Origin: Nocardioides sp. B-3
GTDB taxonomy: Bacteria > Actinomycetota > Actinomycetes > Propionibacteriales > Nocardioidaceae
Assembly (NCBI RefSeq): GCF_024703895.1
Contig: NZ_CP087968.1
Span: 248,001-312,000 of the forward strand
Direction: 5' to 3'
Length of the DNA stretch: 64,000 nt
Below are positions 38,551-48,729 of this stretch, piece after piece. Numbering within the stretch: the stretch's first letter is position 1; the number at the start of each line of letters is the position of its first letter. The notes under the pieces are model-generated. The model was not told where the DNA came from, did not search any database, and saw nothing but the letters and a program-made list of their open reading frames with translations. A program made the translations under genes and the position numbers.

Positions 38551-39946
38551 ATGAAGTCCATGATGAGAGCTCGCACCCCACGCCGGGCCGTGCATCCCGT
38601 GGACGAGGTGCTCCCCGTCGGGGAAGCTCGCGGTGTACGGCACCCAGCACGTGCTCGCGTTCTATGCCGGCGCGGTGATCGTCCCGATCCTGCTGGCGAA
38701 CTCCATCGGCCTCAGCACCGAGCAGCTCATCCACCTGATCAACGCCGACCTGCTGACCTGCGGCATCGCCTCGATCATCCAGTCGATCGGCTTCTGGAAG
38801 GTCGGTGTGCGGCTCCCGCTGCTGCAGGGCGTCACGTTCACGGCGGTCTCACCGATGATCGCGATCGGTCTCGCCGCTGGCGGCGGCACGGACGGGCTCC
38901 CGGTGATCTACGGCGCCGTGATCGTGGCGGGCCTCTTCACGTTCGCCATCGCCCCATGGTTCAGCAAGCTGATCCGCTTCTTCCCGCCCGTCGTCACCGG
39001 TTCGGTGATCACGATCATCGGACTCGCGCTGCTGCCCGTCGCGGCTGCGGACGCCACCGGTGGAGCTGGCCCGACGTCGGACCCGACCAGCGGCAAGAAC
39101 CCGGCCTACGCACTTGGCACGCTCTTCCTGATCGTCGCCATCCAGCGCGTGTTCAAGGGCTTCATGGCGACGGTCGCCGTGCTCGTCGGCCCGGTCGTCG
39201 GCACCTCCGTCGCGTGGGCTCTCGGTGACGCGCACTTCGACGCCGTCGCCGGCTCCGACTGGGTCGGCGCCACCACGCCGTTCTACTTCGGCTGGCCGCA
39301 GTTCTCCTTCGCCGCCATCGTCTCGATGATCGTGGTCATGCTGATCACCGCGGTGGAGACCACCGGTGACGTCTTCGCCACCGGCGAGATCGTCGAGAAG
39401 CGGATCGGCCGAGAGGACGTCGCTCGGGCCCTGCGCGCCGACGGCCTCTCGACCACCCTCGGCGGGGTACTCAACTCGTTCCCCTACACCTGCTTCGCAG
39501 AGAACGTCGGCTTTGGTCAGGCTCACGCGCGTGAAGAGCAGGTACGTCGTCGCGGCCGCCGGCGTGATCATGGTGATGATCGGCCCGGTTCCCAAGGCCG
39601 GCGCGATCGTCGCCGGCATCCCCCACCCCGTGCTCGGCGGCGCCGCGATCGCGATGTTTGCCACGGTGGCCGTCGTCGGGTTCCAGACCCTTGCCAAGGT
39701 CGACTTCAACGACCACCGCAACGTCGTGATCGTGGCGACCAGCATCGGCTCTGGCAATGTTCGTGACCGCCCAGCCGCAGGTCGCGCAGGCGGTCCCGAG
39801 CTGGGCCGAGATCATCTTCGGCAGCGGCATCACCCCCGGGCAGCCTGACCGCCATCGTCCTCAATGTCGCCTTCCACCACATCGGCAAGGACTTCGGCCC
39901 AGCCGTCGCCGGCCAGCCCGGCGACACGGTCCGGCTGGACCAGTCA
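38551..39946 (+). CDS. NCS2-family xanthine/uric acid permease
   Basis: About 460 residues. AVYGTQHVLAFYAGAVIVPILLANSIGL, LPLLQGVTFTAVSPMIAIG, FFPPVVTGSVITIIGLALLPVA, and the NCS2 signature ITAVETTGDVFATGEIV followed by LGGVLNSFPYTCFAENVG. Breaks near 38624, 39512, 39752 and 39838; a last extra C turns the TAA after VRLDQ into TCA near 39944, so the end is inferred. GGAG lies ten bases before the ATG. It heads permease-uraD homologue-xdhA-xdhB-xdhC-guaD; xanthine or urate uptake is likely. Confidence 0.87.
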
Positions 39947-39951
39947 ACACG

Positions 39952-40480
39952 ATGTCGCGCGACGAGTTCGTCACGACGTTCGCGCCACTGTTCCAGGGGT
40001 CCGCGCTGGGCGGTCGAGCGGGCCTACGACCAGCGTCCGTTCGGCGACACCCACGCGTTGCGCCGGTCGTTCCGGGAGGCGCTGTTCTCCGGATCGCTTG
40101 ACGAGCAGCGCCAGCTCATCGAGGCCTACCCGCAGCTCGGATCGCAGCTCGTGTCCGACGGCATGAGCGGCGAGGCGTCGCTGCGCGACCAGTCCACGCG
40201 TGGCCTGACGCACTGGCCGAGCCCGAGCAGGACGAGCTGGGCGTGATCACGGCGGCCTACTCCGCGAGGTTCGGCTTCCCGCTGGTCATCTCGGTGCGCG
40301 ACGCCCGCTCCTTCGAGGGGATCCTCGATGAGGGCCGCAACCGGCTGACCAACTGTGCCAGCCGAGCACGCGGCGGCGCTGCTCGAGGTCGCCAAGATCG
40401 CGGGCTACCGGTTCGACGACTTCCTCCGGGAAGCGAACCCGATCCACAGTGCGCGCAGCAGAACCGTCAGCAAGGGGTGA
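39952..40480 (+). CDS. UraD-like protein with altered catalytic residues
   Basis: About 174 residues of the OHCU decarboxylase fold: MSRDEFVTTFAPLFQGS, WAVERAYDQRPFGDTHALRRSFREALF, AYSARFGFPLVISVRDARSFEGIL, EVAKIAGYRFDDFL. In true OHCU decarboxylases an HP motif and a later Glu-Gln (EQ) supply catalytic His and Glu. Here these are EAYPQLGSQ (Tyr for His) and LRDQSTRGL (Asp for Glu). The second copy at 52948 keeps AHPRIGE. Breaks near 40008, 40215 and 40365. Probably a related but different reaction, in the xanthine operon. Confidence 0.75.
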
Positions 40481-40485
40481 GCACG

Positions 40486-41938
40486 ATGGAGACACCGAAC
40501 ATCACCGTGAACGGCACCACCATGCCGGTGGCTGACGCAACGGCGCACACCACGACCCTCGACTGGCTGCGCGGCCGTGGCCTGACCGGCGCCAAGGAGG
40601 GTTGTGCCGAGGGCGAGTGCGGCGCCTGCTCGGTGCTCGTCGCCCGCCCCGGCACGGACACCCCGACCGAATGGGTCGCCGTCAACGTGCTCGGTGCCGG
40701 TGGCCGCCCTCGACGGCCGAGGAGCTGGTCACGTCGGAGGGCCTAGGCACCAGCCGCTCGCTGCACCCGGTGCAGCGGGAGATCGCCGTCCGCGGCGGAT
40801 CGCAGTGCGGGTTCTGCACGCCGGGCTTCGTGTGCAGCATGGCGGCGGAGTACTACCGCCCCGACGCAGCGAGCCCGACCCGGCCTCGCCTGCCTGCGAC
40901 AACGAGCACGGCCCCAACGGGTTCGACCTGCACGCGCTCAGCGGCAACCTCTGCCGGTGCACGGGATACCGCCCGATCCGCGACGCGGCGTACGCCCTCG
41001 GCTCACCCGAGATCGACGACGCGTTCGCCGCCCGGACCGCTGCTCCGCCACCGCCCGCAGTGGCGACCCGGCTGGCCGTGGACGGTGCCGAGTTCCGCCG
41101 GCCGGCATCGCTCGCCGAGGCCCTCGACCCGGTGGCAGACAACCCGGGAGCACAGGTGGTCGCCGGGAGCACCGACCACGGGGTCGAGGTCAACATCCGC
41201 GGCGCCCGGGCGCCGTACGTCGTGGCTGTGGACCGCATCGCAGAGCTGCGCGAGTTCTCGTTCGGTCCGGACGAGGTCGTCGTCGGAGCCGGTCTCACCC
41301 TCAGCGAGGTCGAGCGCCTGCTCGTCGGTCGGGTGCCGCTGCTGGCCCAGCTGTTCCCGCAGTTCGCCTCGCGGTTGATCCGCAACGGAGCGACGATCGG
41401 CGGCAACCTCGGTACTGCCTCGCCGATCGGGGACACCCCTCCCGCGCTGCTCGCCCTCGACGCCTCGTTGGTGCTGTCCTCGCGCAACGGCGACCGGGTG
41501 GTGTCGCTCGCCGACTACTTCACCGGCTACCGGACGACGTTGAAGGAGCCGGACGAGCTGATCCGCGCCGTGCGGATCCCCATGCCGTTGGCGCCGGTGA
41601 CCGCCTTCCACAAGGTCGCGAAGCGACGCTTCGACGACATCTCCAGCGTGGCCGTCGGCTATGCCCTCGACGTCGTGGACGGCACCGTCGTCAGCGCCCG
41701 CATCGGGCTCGGTGGCGTTGCGGCGACACCACTGCGCGCCAGCGCCACGGAGGCTGCCCTGACCGGACGCCCCCGGACGGAAATGACTGTGCGCGAAGCA
41801 GCAGCGGTGATGGCGAGCGAAGGCACTCCGATGGACGACCACCGGGCCAGCTCGACCTACCGCTCGGCGATGCTCGGGCAATCCCTGCTCCGGTTGTACG
41901 CCGCCCACCGGCCCGACCGACTGGAGGCCAGCGCATGA
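40486..41938 (+). CDS. xdhA: Xanthine dehydrogenase small subunit (2Fe-2S plus FAD)
   Basis: About 480 residues. Plant-type 2Fe-2S cluster [16 protein letters not shown], second cluster [16 protein letters not shown] and [15 protein letters not shown], then the FAD domain ([36 protein letters not shown]) and the CO-dehydrogenase-flavoprotein C-terminal domain. It passes electrons from the molybdenum site on XdhB to NAD+. Breaks near 40692, 40722 and 40875. Its stop overlaps the xdhB start (ATGA). Confidence 0.93.
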
Positions 41939-44210
41939 GTTTCCTGTCCCAGCGCCCGGACAACCCCGTGGTCGGCGAGCCCCGGCCCACGAGAGCGCGG
42001 CGCTGCACGTCAGTGGCGAGGCGCTCTACACCGACGATCTGGTGCTGCGCACCAAGGACGTCCTGCATGCCCGGCCCGTCCAGTCCACACAGACGCACGC
42101 GCGGATCCCGGGGATCGACGTCGCGCCGGCGTACTCCGTGCCGGGCGTCGTCCGCGTGCTCACCGCAGCCGACGTCCCCGGAGTCAACGATGCCGGGATC
42201 AAGCACGACGAGCCGCTTTTCCCGGCTGAGGCGATGTTCCACGGCCATGCGCTGTGCTGGGTGCTCGGCGAGACGCTGGAGGCGGCCCGACTGGGCGCCG
42301 CTGCGGTCGTGGTCGACTACCAGCCGCTGCCCTCCATGGTCGGCGTCCGAGACGCGATCGACGCCGGCAGCTTCCGGGGCGCCACACCGCACCTCGCGCG
42401 CGGGGACTCGGAGGCCGCCTTCGCCACGGCCGAGCACGTCTTCACCGGCGAGTTCGAGTTCGCCGGGCAGGAGCACTTCTACCTCGAGACCCACGCGTCC
42501 CCGGCTCTGGTCGACGAAGGCGGTCAGGTGTTCGTGCAGTGCAGCACCCAGCACCCGACCGAGACGCAGGAGATCGTCGCGCACGTGCTCGGCGTGCCGA
42601 GCCACGAGGTCACCGTCCAGTGCCTGCGCATGGGCGGCGCCTTCGGCGGCAAGGAGATGCAGCCGCACGGCTTCGCGGCGATCGCGGCACTCGGCGCCAC
42701 CCTCACCGGGCGACCGGTGCGGCTCCGGCTCAACCGGACCCGGGACATGACCATGTCCGGGAAACGGCACGGCTTCCACGCCTCGTGGCGCGTCGGCTTC
42801 GACGACGAGGGGCACTTCGTCGCGCTGGACGCGATGCTCACCGCCGACGGCGGCTGGAGCCCGGACATGTCCGAGCCCGTGCTGGCCCGCGCGATCTGCC
42901 ACATCGACAACTCCTACTGGATCCCGAACCTGCGCGTCGACGGCCGGATCGCCAAGACCAACAAGACGTCACAGACGGCGTTCCGTGGCTTCGGCGGACC
43001 CCGGGGGATGCTCGTCATCGAGGACATCCTCGGCCGGTGCGCGCCGCTCCTCGACGTTGATGCAGTCGAGCTTCGGCGCCGCAACTTCTACCAGCCGGGT
43101 CAGGACACGCCGTACGGCCGGGGAGGTGCGGCATGCCGACCGGCTCGAGGCCTGCTGGAGCCAGTGCTCGCGAACGGTGACGTCCGCGCAGCGACAGGCG
43201 GAGATCGAGCGGTTCAACGCCAGTCACCCTGACGCTCGTCGGGGGCTCGCCCTGACTCCGGTCAAGTTCGGCATCTCGTTCAACCTGACCGCCTTCAACC
43301 GAGGGGCGCGCTGGTGCACGTGTACAAAGACGGCTCGGTGCTGATCAACCACGGCGGCACCGAGATGGGCCGGGGCCTGCACACCAAGATGTTGCAGGTC
43401 GCCGCGACCTCGCTCGGTGTGCCGCTCGAGCGGGTGCGCCTCGCGCCGACACGCACCGACAAGGTGCCCAACACCTCCGCGACCGCGGCGAGCTCCGGCG
43501 CCGACCTGAACGGTGCCGCGATCAAGAACGCGTGCGAGCAGATCCGCGCGCGACTCTCACAGGTGGATGGCGCCGGCCTCACCCGGGAAGAGCTCGTGCC
43601 CAAGGCCTACTTCCAGCGCATCCAGCTCTGGGCGGCCGGCTTCTACAAGACCGAGGGACTGCACTGGGACGCGGCCGCGATGCGCGGCACGCCGTTCAAG
43701 TACTTCGCTTACGGGGTCGCTGCCGCCGAGGTCGAGGTCGACGGGTTCGACGGCTCCTACACGCTGCGCAGGGTCGACATCGTCCATGACGTCGGCGACA
43801 GCCTGTCGCCGCTGATCGACGTCGGCCAGATCGAAGGTGGTTTCGTCCAGGGGCGCCGGCTGGCTGACTCTGGAAGACCTCCGCTGGGACGAATCGGACG
43901 GACCGAACCGGGGCCGGCTCGCGACCCAGGCGGCCAGCACCTACAAGCTGCCGAGCTTCTCCGAGATGCCCGCGGTCTTCAACGTGACCCTGTTGGAGAA
44001 GGCGCACGAGGACGGCGCGGTCTACGGCTCCAAGGCTGTCGGTGAGCCGCCTGTGATGCTGGCGTTCTCCGTCCGGGAGGCGCTGCGGCAGGCCGCCGCG
44101 GCCTTCGGCCCGGCCGGCACCAGTGTCGACCTCGGGCGTCTCCTGCCACGCCCGAGGCGGTCTTCTGGGCGCTCGAGAACGCTCGCGCACGTGTGCCGGT
44201 CGGGGTGTGA
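41935..44210 (+). CDS. xdhB: Xanthine dehydrogenase molybdenum-binding subunit
   Basis: About 755 residues. SGEALYTDDL, FAGQEHFYLETHAS, MGGAFGGKEMQPHGFA (molybdopterin site), TAFRGFGGPRGM (FRG loop with substrate Arg), NHGGTEMGRGLHTKMLQVAA, TSATAASSGADLNGAAI, and KAVGEPPVMLAF with the catalytic Glu. It oxidises hypoxanthine and xanthine to urate. Breaks near 41995, 43125, 43300, 43850 and 44135. Six bases separate it from xdhC. Confidence 0.93.
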
Positions 44211-44215
44211 TCGCG

Positions 44216-45069
44216 ATGCAGTGGATGAAGGCACTCCAGCGGCTCCGCGAGCAGCGGCAGGTCGGCGTACTCGTCACCATCACGTCCGTGCGCGGTCATT
44301 CGCCGCGCGAGGCCGGCGCCAAGATGGTCGTCGCCGCTGACCGGACCCGGGACACGGTCGGCGGCGGAAATCTCGAGGCGGTGGCCGTCGAGGCGGGCCC
44401 GGGCGATGATCGCGGCGGGCGCCGGAGCACCGGAAGCCCCGGACATCGCGCTGTCGGACAAGGCGCCATTCCAGTACGGCGTGCAGTGCTGTGGTGGCGA
44501 AGTCGCCCTGCTGCTGGAGCCGCTGCCGGTGGTGCCCTCGGTGGCAATCTTCGGCATCGGGCACGTCGGCGTCGAGCTCGCACGCGTGCTGGCCCGACAC
44601 GACCTCGAGCTGCACCTGTCGACTCGCGCCCGGACCAGCTGACACCCGAGCGACTCGCCGTCCTCGACGATGCGGTCGCCAACGTGCACGTGCACCGGGT
44701 CCCCGTCCTGCCCGAGCTCGTGATCGGCGAGCTGCCCCACGGCACCCACATGCTGGTGATGACCCACGACCACGCTGAAGACGCCGCCCTGTGCGACGCC
44801 GCCCTGCGAAGCGACCGGCTGGCAACCATCGGCCTGATCGGCTCGAGCGCCAAGTGGGCGCGGTTCCGCAAGAAGCTCGCCGACGAGGGCAACTCCCCCG
44901 AGGCGATCGCGCGGATCACCACCCCGATCGGCCTGCCGGAGCTCACGGGCAAGGTGCCGGCCACCATCGCGGTGAGCGTCGCCGCCCGGCTGCTCGGAGC
45001 TCTTCGCCACCGAACAGCCCACCACCCGCGACCAGGGCGCCCGCCGCCGACCACCACGAGGTCTCCTGA
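44216..45069 (+). CDS. xdhC: Xanthine dehydrogenase accessory protein XdhC
   Basis: About 280 residues. XdhC binds and sulfurates molybdenum cofactor and inserts it into XdhB. VLVTITSVRGHSPREAGAKMVV, DTVGGGNLEAVAVE, and QCCGGEVALLLEPL are the XdhC/CoxI N-terminal motifs; VAIFGIGHVGVELARVLARHDLEL and IGLIGSSAKWARFRKKL are the Rossmann C-terminal domain. Breaks near 44397, 44628, 44992 and 45040. The stop shares a base with the guaD start (TGATG). Confidence 0.9.
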
Positions 45070-46410
45070 TGACGCTCTTCCGAGGCACGTTCCTAGACAC
45101 TCCCGACAACCCCTTCGAGCACGGCGCACTCCGTGTCGACACCGACATCGCCCTGCTGGTGGAGGGCGGCGTGATCATCGAGCGCGGACCGTACGCCGAG
45201 CTGCGCCGCCGCCACGCCGGCGAGGACGTCGTCGACCTGACCGGTGGCTTGGTCCTGCCCGGCTTCATCGACACCCACGTGCACTTCCCGCAGGCGCGGG
45301 TCATCGGCGGGCTCGGCATGCCGCTGCTCGACTGGCTCGACCGGTGCGCCCTCCCGGAGGAGGCGCGGATGGCCGACCTGCCGTACGCCGTCGGCGTCGC
45401 TGCCGACTTCGCGCGCGGACTGGTCTCGGCCGGCACCACGACCGCGCTGGTCTTCGGCGCGCACCACGCTCCGGCGGTAGACGCACTCTTCACCGAGGCC
45501 TCGCACGTGGGTCTGCGGGTCACCAGCGGCCTCGTGGTCGGCGACCGTCTCCTGCGCCCCGAGCTGCACACCACTCCAGATCGCGCGTACGCCGAGTCGC
45601 TGGCCCTCGCGGCGCGCTGGCACGGCGTCGGCCGCAACCGCTACGCCGTGACGCCGCGCTTCTCGCTGTCGTCCACCGACGAGCTCCTCGCAGCCTGCGG
45701 CGCGATGCTCTCGGAGATCCCCGATGCCATGGTGACCTCCCACGTCAATGAGAACGTCCGTGAGATCGCCGAGGTCGGCCGGCTCTTCGGGGGCGCCAGC
45801 TACGTCGACACCTACGCCCGGCACGGGCTCGTCGGACGCAGCACCGTCCTTGCGCACAACGTGCACCCGACCGACCACGAGCTTGCGCTGCTGGGCGATC
45901 GTGGCGCTGCGGTGGCGCACTGTCCGACGTCCAACGCCGCACTGGGAAGCGGGCTGTTCCCCGATGGCCGGGCACCTGCAGCACGGCGTGCGGGTGGCGC
46001 TGGGCTCGGACGTGGGTGCCGGCACGGGGTTCTCGCTGCTGAAGGAGGGCCTCCGGGCGTGCTTCGCGCAGCAGCTGCTGGGCGGGCTCGGCCACCAGCT
46101 CACCGCGGCCCACCTGCTCCACCCGGCCACCAGCGCCGGCGCCTCGGCGCTGGGGATGTCGACCGAGGTCGGCGACCTCTCCGTCGGCAAGAGGTTCGAC
46201 GCCCAGTGGCTGCGCCCGGCCGCAGGCACCGCCCCGGCCGTCAGCCTCGCCCACGCCGGTGACGCCAGTGAGGCGCTGTCGCGGACCTTCGCCCCGGGCA
46301 CGCCCGCCGACGTTCGTGGGGTGTGGATCGACGGGGAGTCGGTCAGCCCGGCGCAGTCCGGCGCGTCAGGCATCGAGTGGTCACACGGAGACACGTTCGC
46401 GGCCTTGTGA
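45069..46410 (+). CDS. guaD: Guanine deaminase
   Basis: Zinc amidohydrolase, about 446 residues; guanine to xanthine plus ammonia. Metal motif IDTHVHFPQARVIGGLGMPLLDWLDRCALPEE, VTPRFSLSSTDELLAACG, VTSHVNENVREI, VLAHNVHPTDHELALLG, CPTSNAALGSGLFP, and VALGSDVGAGTGFSLL fit GuaD closely. One break near 45965. It ends the xdh operon, feeding xanthine to XdhAB. A second deaminase at 48730 belongs to a different amidohydrolase branch. Confidence 0.92.
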
Positions 46411-46450
46411 CAGTTCCTCGCGGGCAGATCGACCAGCCCGAGGGGTAGAC

Positions 46451-46464
46451 GTGACGCACATCAC
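46451..46464. promoter_or_regulatory. GTRAC palindrome (CRP/GlxR-like) before the symporter
   Basis: GTGACGCACATCAC, the core of a larger perfect repeat GACGTGA-N6-TCACGTC (46448-46467). It fits GTG-N8-CAC. It is 35 bases upstream of the IclR-type box and about 190 bases upstream of the symporter start. It could also act as a terminator for guaD. Confidence 0.45.
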
Positions 46465-46501
46465 GTCGTAATCTTCGGCATGCCGGTTTTCAGAAACTTC
46501 C

Positions 46502-46533
46502 TTCCACATCGTGGAAATTCCGGCTTCATGGAA
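46502..46533. promoter_or_regulatory. IclR-type box before the symporter, with a weaker second copy
   Basis: TTCCACATCGTGGAA at 46502-46516 has perfect six-base arms. TTCCGGCTTCATGGAA at 46518-46533 is a 16-base version right beside it, and TGCCGGTTTTCAGAA 21 bases upstream is weaker still. The rest of the 243-base spacer 46411-46653 shows no gene. Confidence 0.6.
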
Positions 46534-46653
46534 TGGAGTGCTCATCGTGTCGAAGTCAGTGGGACTTGGGTCACGGCTCGACGCTTGATCACACTGCAGT
46601 TCGCGAGCAAACCCTTGCTGCCCCGCAGGGGCGGCTCATCGCCGGAGGCTCGC

Positions 46654-47954
46654 ATGAAAGCACTGAAGCAACCCGCGCTGCAGATCGGAGTCGCAGCAAT
46701 CGCCGGCATCGTCTTCGGGCTGGTCGTCGGTGACTGGGCAATAAATCTGAAGTTCGTCGGCGACATGTTCATCCGGCTCATCCAGATGGCGATCGTGCCC
46801 CCGGTGATGGCCTCCGTCATCGTGGCCACCGGCGCGATGTCCGGCGCGGGGATGGGCAAGATGGCCGGCCGGACCTTCGCCCGGATGCTCGGGCTGTCGG
46901 GTGTCGCCGCCGCTGTCGCCCGGGGGCTCAGTTCGATCATTCAGCCCGGCGGGGGCATGGTCTTCGAAGGCGAGGTCGACCCCGCGCTGGAGGCGTCTGC
47001 GGCCGCCGCGACGGGATGGCAGGAGACCCTGCTCGGCTTCGTGAGCACCAACATCTTCGAGGCGATGTCCACCGCCTCGATGGTGCCGATCATCGTCTTC
47101 TCCCTCCTCTTCGGTGCGGCGCTCAGGGTCCATGTCAGCCGCACTCAGGACACGCTCGTGCTCCGCTTCCTCGAGCAGGTCCAGCAGGTCGTCCTCACCC
47201 TGATCCGGATGGTCATGTACATCGCCCCGGTGGGCGTGTTCTGCCTGCTGGCCGCGCTCGCCGGGGACATCGGGTTCTCCGTCGTTACCACGGCGCTGAG
47301 CTACCTCGGCACGACGCTGCTGGGCGTGGTCATTCTGTTCCTGCTCTTCGTGGGCATCACCGCCTCGATCACGCGCCTCAACCCGTTGAAGCTGCCTGCC
47401 AAGCTCGCCGAGCAGACCGCGATCGCGGTCACCACCACGAGCTCGGCGGTGACCTTCCCGACCGTGCTGAAGAACACCGTCGAGAAGGTCGGCGTCTCGC
47501 AGCGGGTGGCCAACTTCACGCTCTCCGTCGGACTCACGATGGGCTCCTACGGCGCCGTGCTCAACTACATGATCGTCGTCATGTTCCTCGCCCAGAGGCA
47601 GGCAACGTGGAACTCACGCTCGGTCAGATCGCCATGGGAATGGGGCTCGCGATCCTTCTCAACATGGGCACCATCACCGTTCCGGGCGGGTTCCCGGTCG
47701 TGGCGATGTTCCCGGCCACTTCCCTCGGCCTGCCCTTCGAGGCCGTGGGCCTGTTGATCGCCGTCGACTGGTTCACCGGCATCTTCCGCACCTTCCTCAA
47801 CGTCAACGGAGATACGCTCGTCTCGATGTTGGTCGCTCACGCCGACGATGAGATCGATCGCGACATCTACAACGGAAACCGGACGACGGTCGCAGAGACC
47901 TTCGACCTCGCCGAGCACGAAGAGAAGTTCGCCATCGCGGACATGGTCGACTGA
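46654..47954 (+). CDS. Divergent dicarboxylate/amino acid:cation symporter
   Basis: About 433 residues with the SDF (DAACS) fold: GDMFIRLIQMAIVPPVMASVIVATGA, AVTTTSSAVTFPTVLKNTVEKVGVS (equivalent of the SSSATLP hairpin), and FRTFLNVNGDTLVSMLVAH near the end. The usual NMDGT substrate motif is replaced by GLTMGSYGAVLNYMIVVMF, so the substrate is probably not plain C4-dicarboxylate. Break near 47598. GGAGG precedes the ATG. With an IclR-type box upstream and purine genes around it, I infer uptake of an anionic purine product such as urate, allantoate or a glyoxylate relative. Confidence 0.75.
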
Positions 47955-47984
47955 CCGCGCGGATCCGCACGGCGCCTCGACCAG

Positions 47985-48728
47985 TCAGCGGCTGCTCACC
48001 ACCCGGTGCAGCTCGGCTGCGATGACGGACACGCGTTCGCGCGTGACCCGCGCAGGTCGGGCCGGCGACCGCCACGGCGAGCGGGAACGGCGCGGAGGGC
48101 ACCGGCACGGCGATGCAGCGGGCGCCGTACTCCTCCTCCTCGTCGTCGACCGCATAGCCCAGCCGTCGCGCGTCACGGACGGCGGCAAGCAGCTCGTCAA
48201 TCGTGCCGAGCGTGTGGGACGTACGCCGCGGAAGCTCGGTGCGCGCCGCGAGTGCCGCCACCTCGTCGTCGGGCAGGAGGGACAGCAGTGCTTTGCCCAC
48301 GGCCGAGCAGTGCGCCATCGTCCGGCGATGCACCTCGGTCGAGCTGCGCATTGACTGCGAGGACTGGACCTGCGCGACGAACAGGACCGTGTCACCGCAC
48401 AGCGTCGCCGCGTTCGCGGTCTCCTCGGTGAGCTGGACCAGCTGCTCGAGCCGGTGGAGACCTCCGGGGCGATCGGCAGCATGGCGGCCCCACCGAGCGC
48501 AACCAGTCGCGGGCCGAGGCGGTAGCGCCGGTCGGGCCCCTTGTAGAGATAGCCCGCCGTGCACAGCACCCTCAACATCCGGTGGGTCGTGGAGACCGGC
48601 AGGCAGCACACGGCAGCGAGCTCGGAGAGGCCGAGCGGCTCGCCCGCGTCGGCGAGGTGCTCGAGCAGGCCGAGCGCACGGCCGACGGACTGGACCGGCC
48701 CGCTCGGGGCGGCGGTGGCGACGCTCAT
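47985..48728 (-). CDS. IclR-family transcriptional regulator, copy 1
   Basis: About 247 residues. N-terminal winged helix (VQSVGRALGLLEHLADAGEPLGLSELAAVCCLPVSTTHRMLRVL, GYLYKGPDRRYRLGPRL) and C-terminal effector domain (DTVLFVAQVQSSQSMRSSTEVHRRTMAHCSAVGKALLS, LGYAVDDEEEEYGARCIAVPV). The effector region resembles AllR, which binds glyoxylate or allantoate in other bacteria. Breaks near 48462 and 48060. One base after the deaminase stop; probably read as the last gene of the uricase operon. Confidence 0.87.
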   Translation of the reverse strand: MSVATAAPSGPVQSVGRALGLLEHLADAGEPLGLSELAAVCCLPVSTTHRMLRVLCTAGYLYKGPDRRYRLGPRLVALGGAAMLPIAPEVSTGSSSWSSSPRRPRTRRRCAVTRSCSSRRSSPRSQCAARPRCIAGRWRTARPWAKHCCPSCPTTRWRHSRRAPSFRGVRPTRSARLTSCLPPSVTRDGWAMRSTTRRRSTAPAASPCRCPPRRSRSPWRSPARPARVTRERVSVIAAELHRVVSSR

Positions 48729-48729
48729 G

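Noticed and set aside
36831..46464. GTRAC palindromes as GlnR boxes
   Set aside because: GlnR half sites have nine bases between the AC dinucleotides, these have seven and are palindromic.
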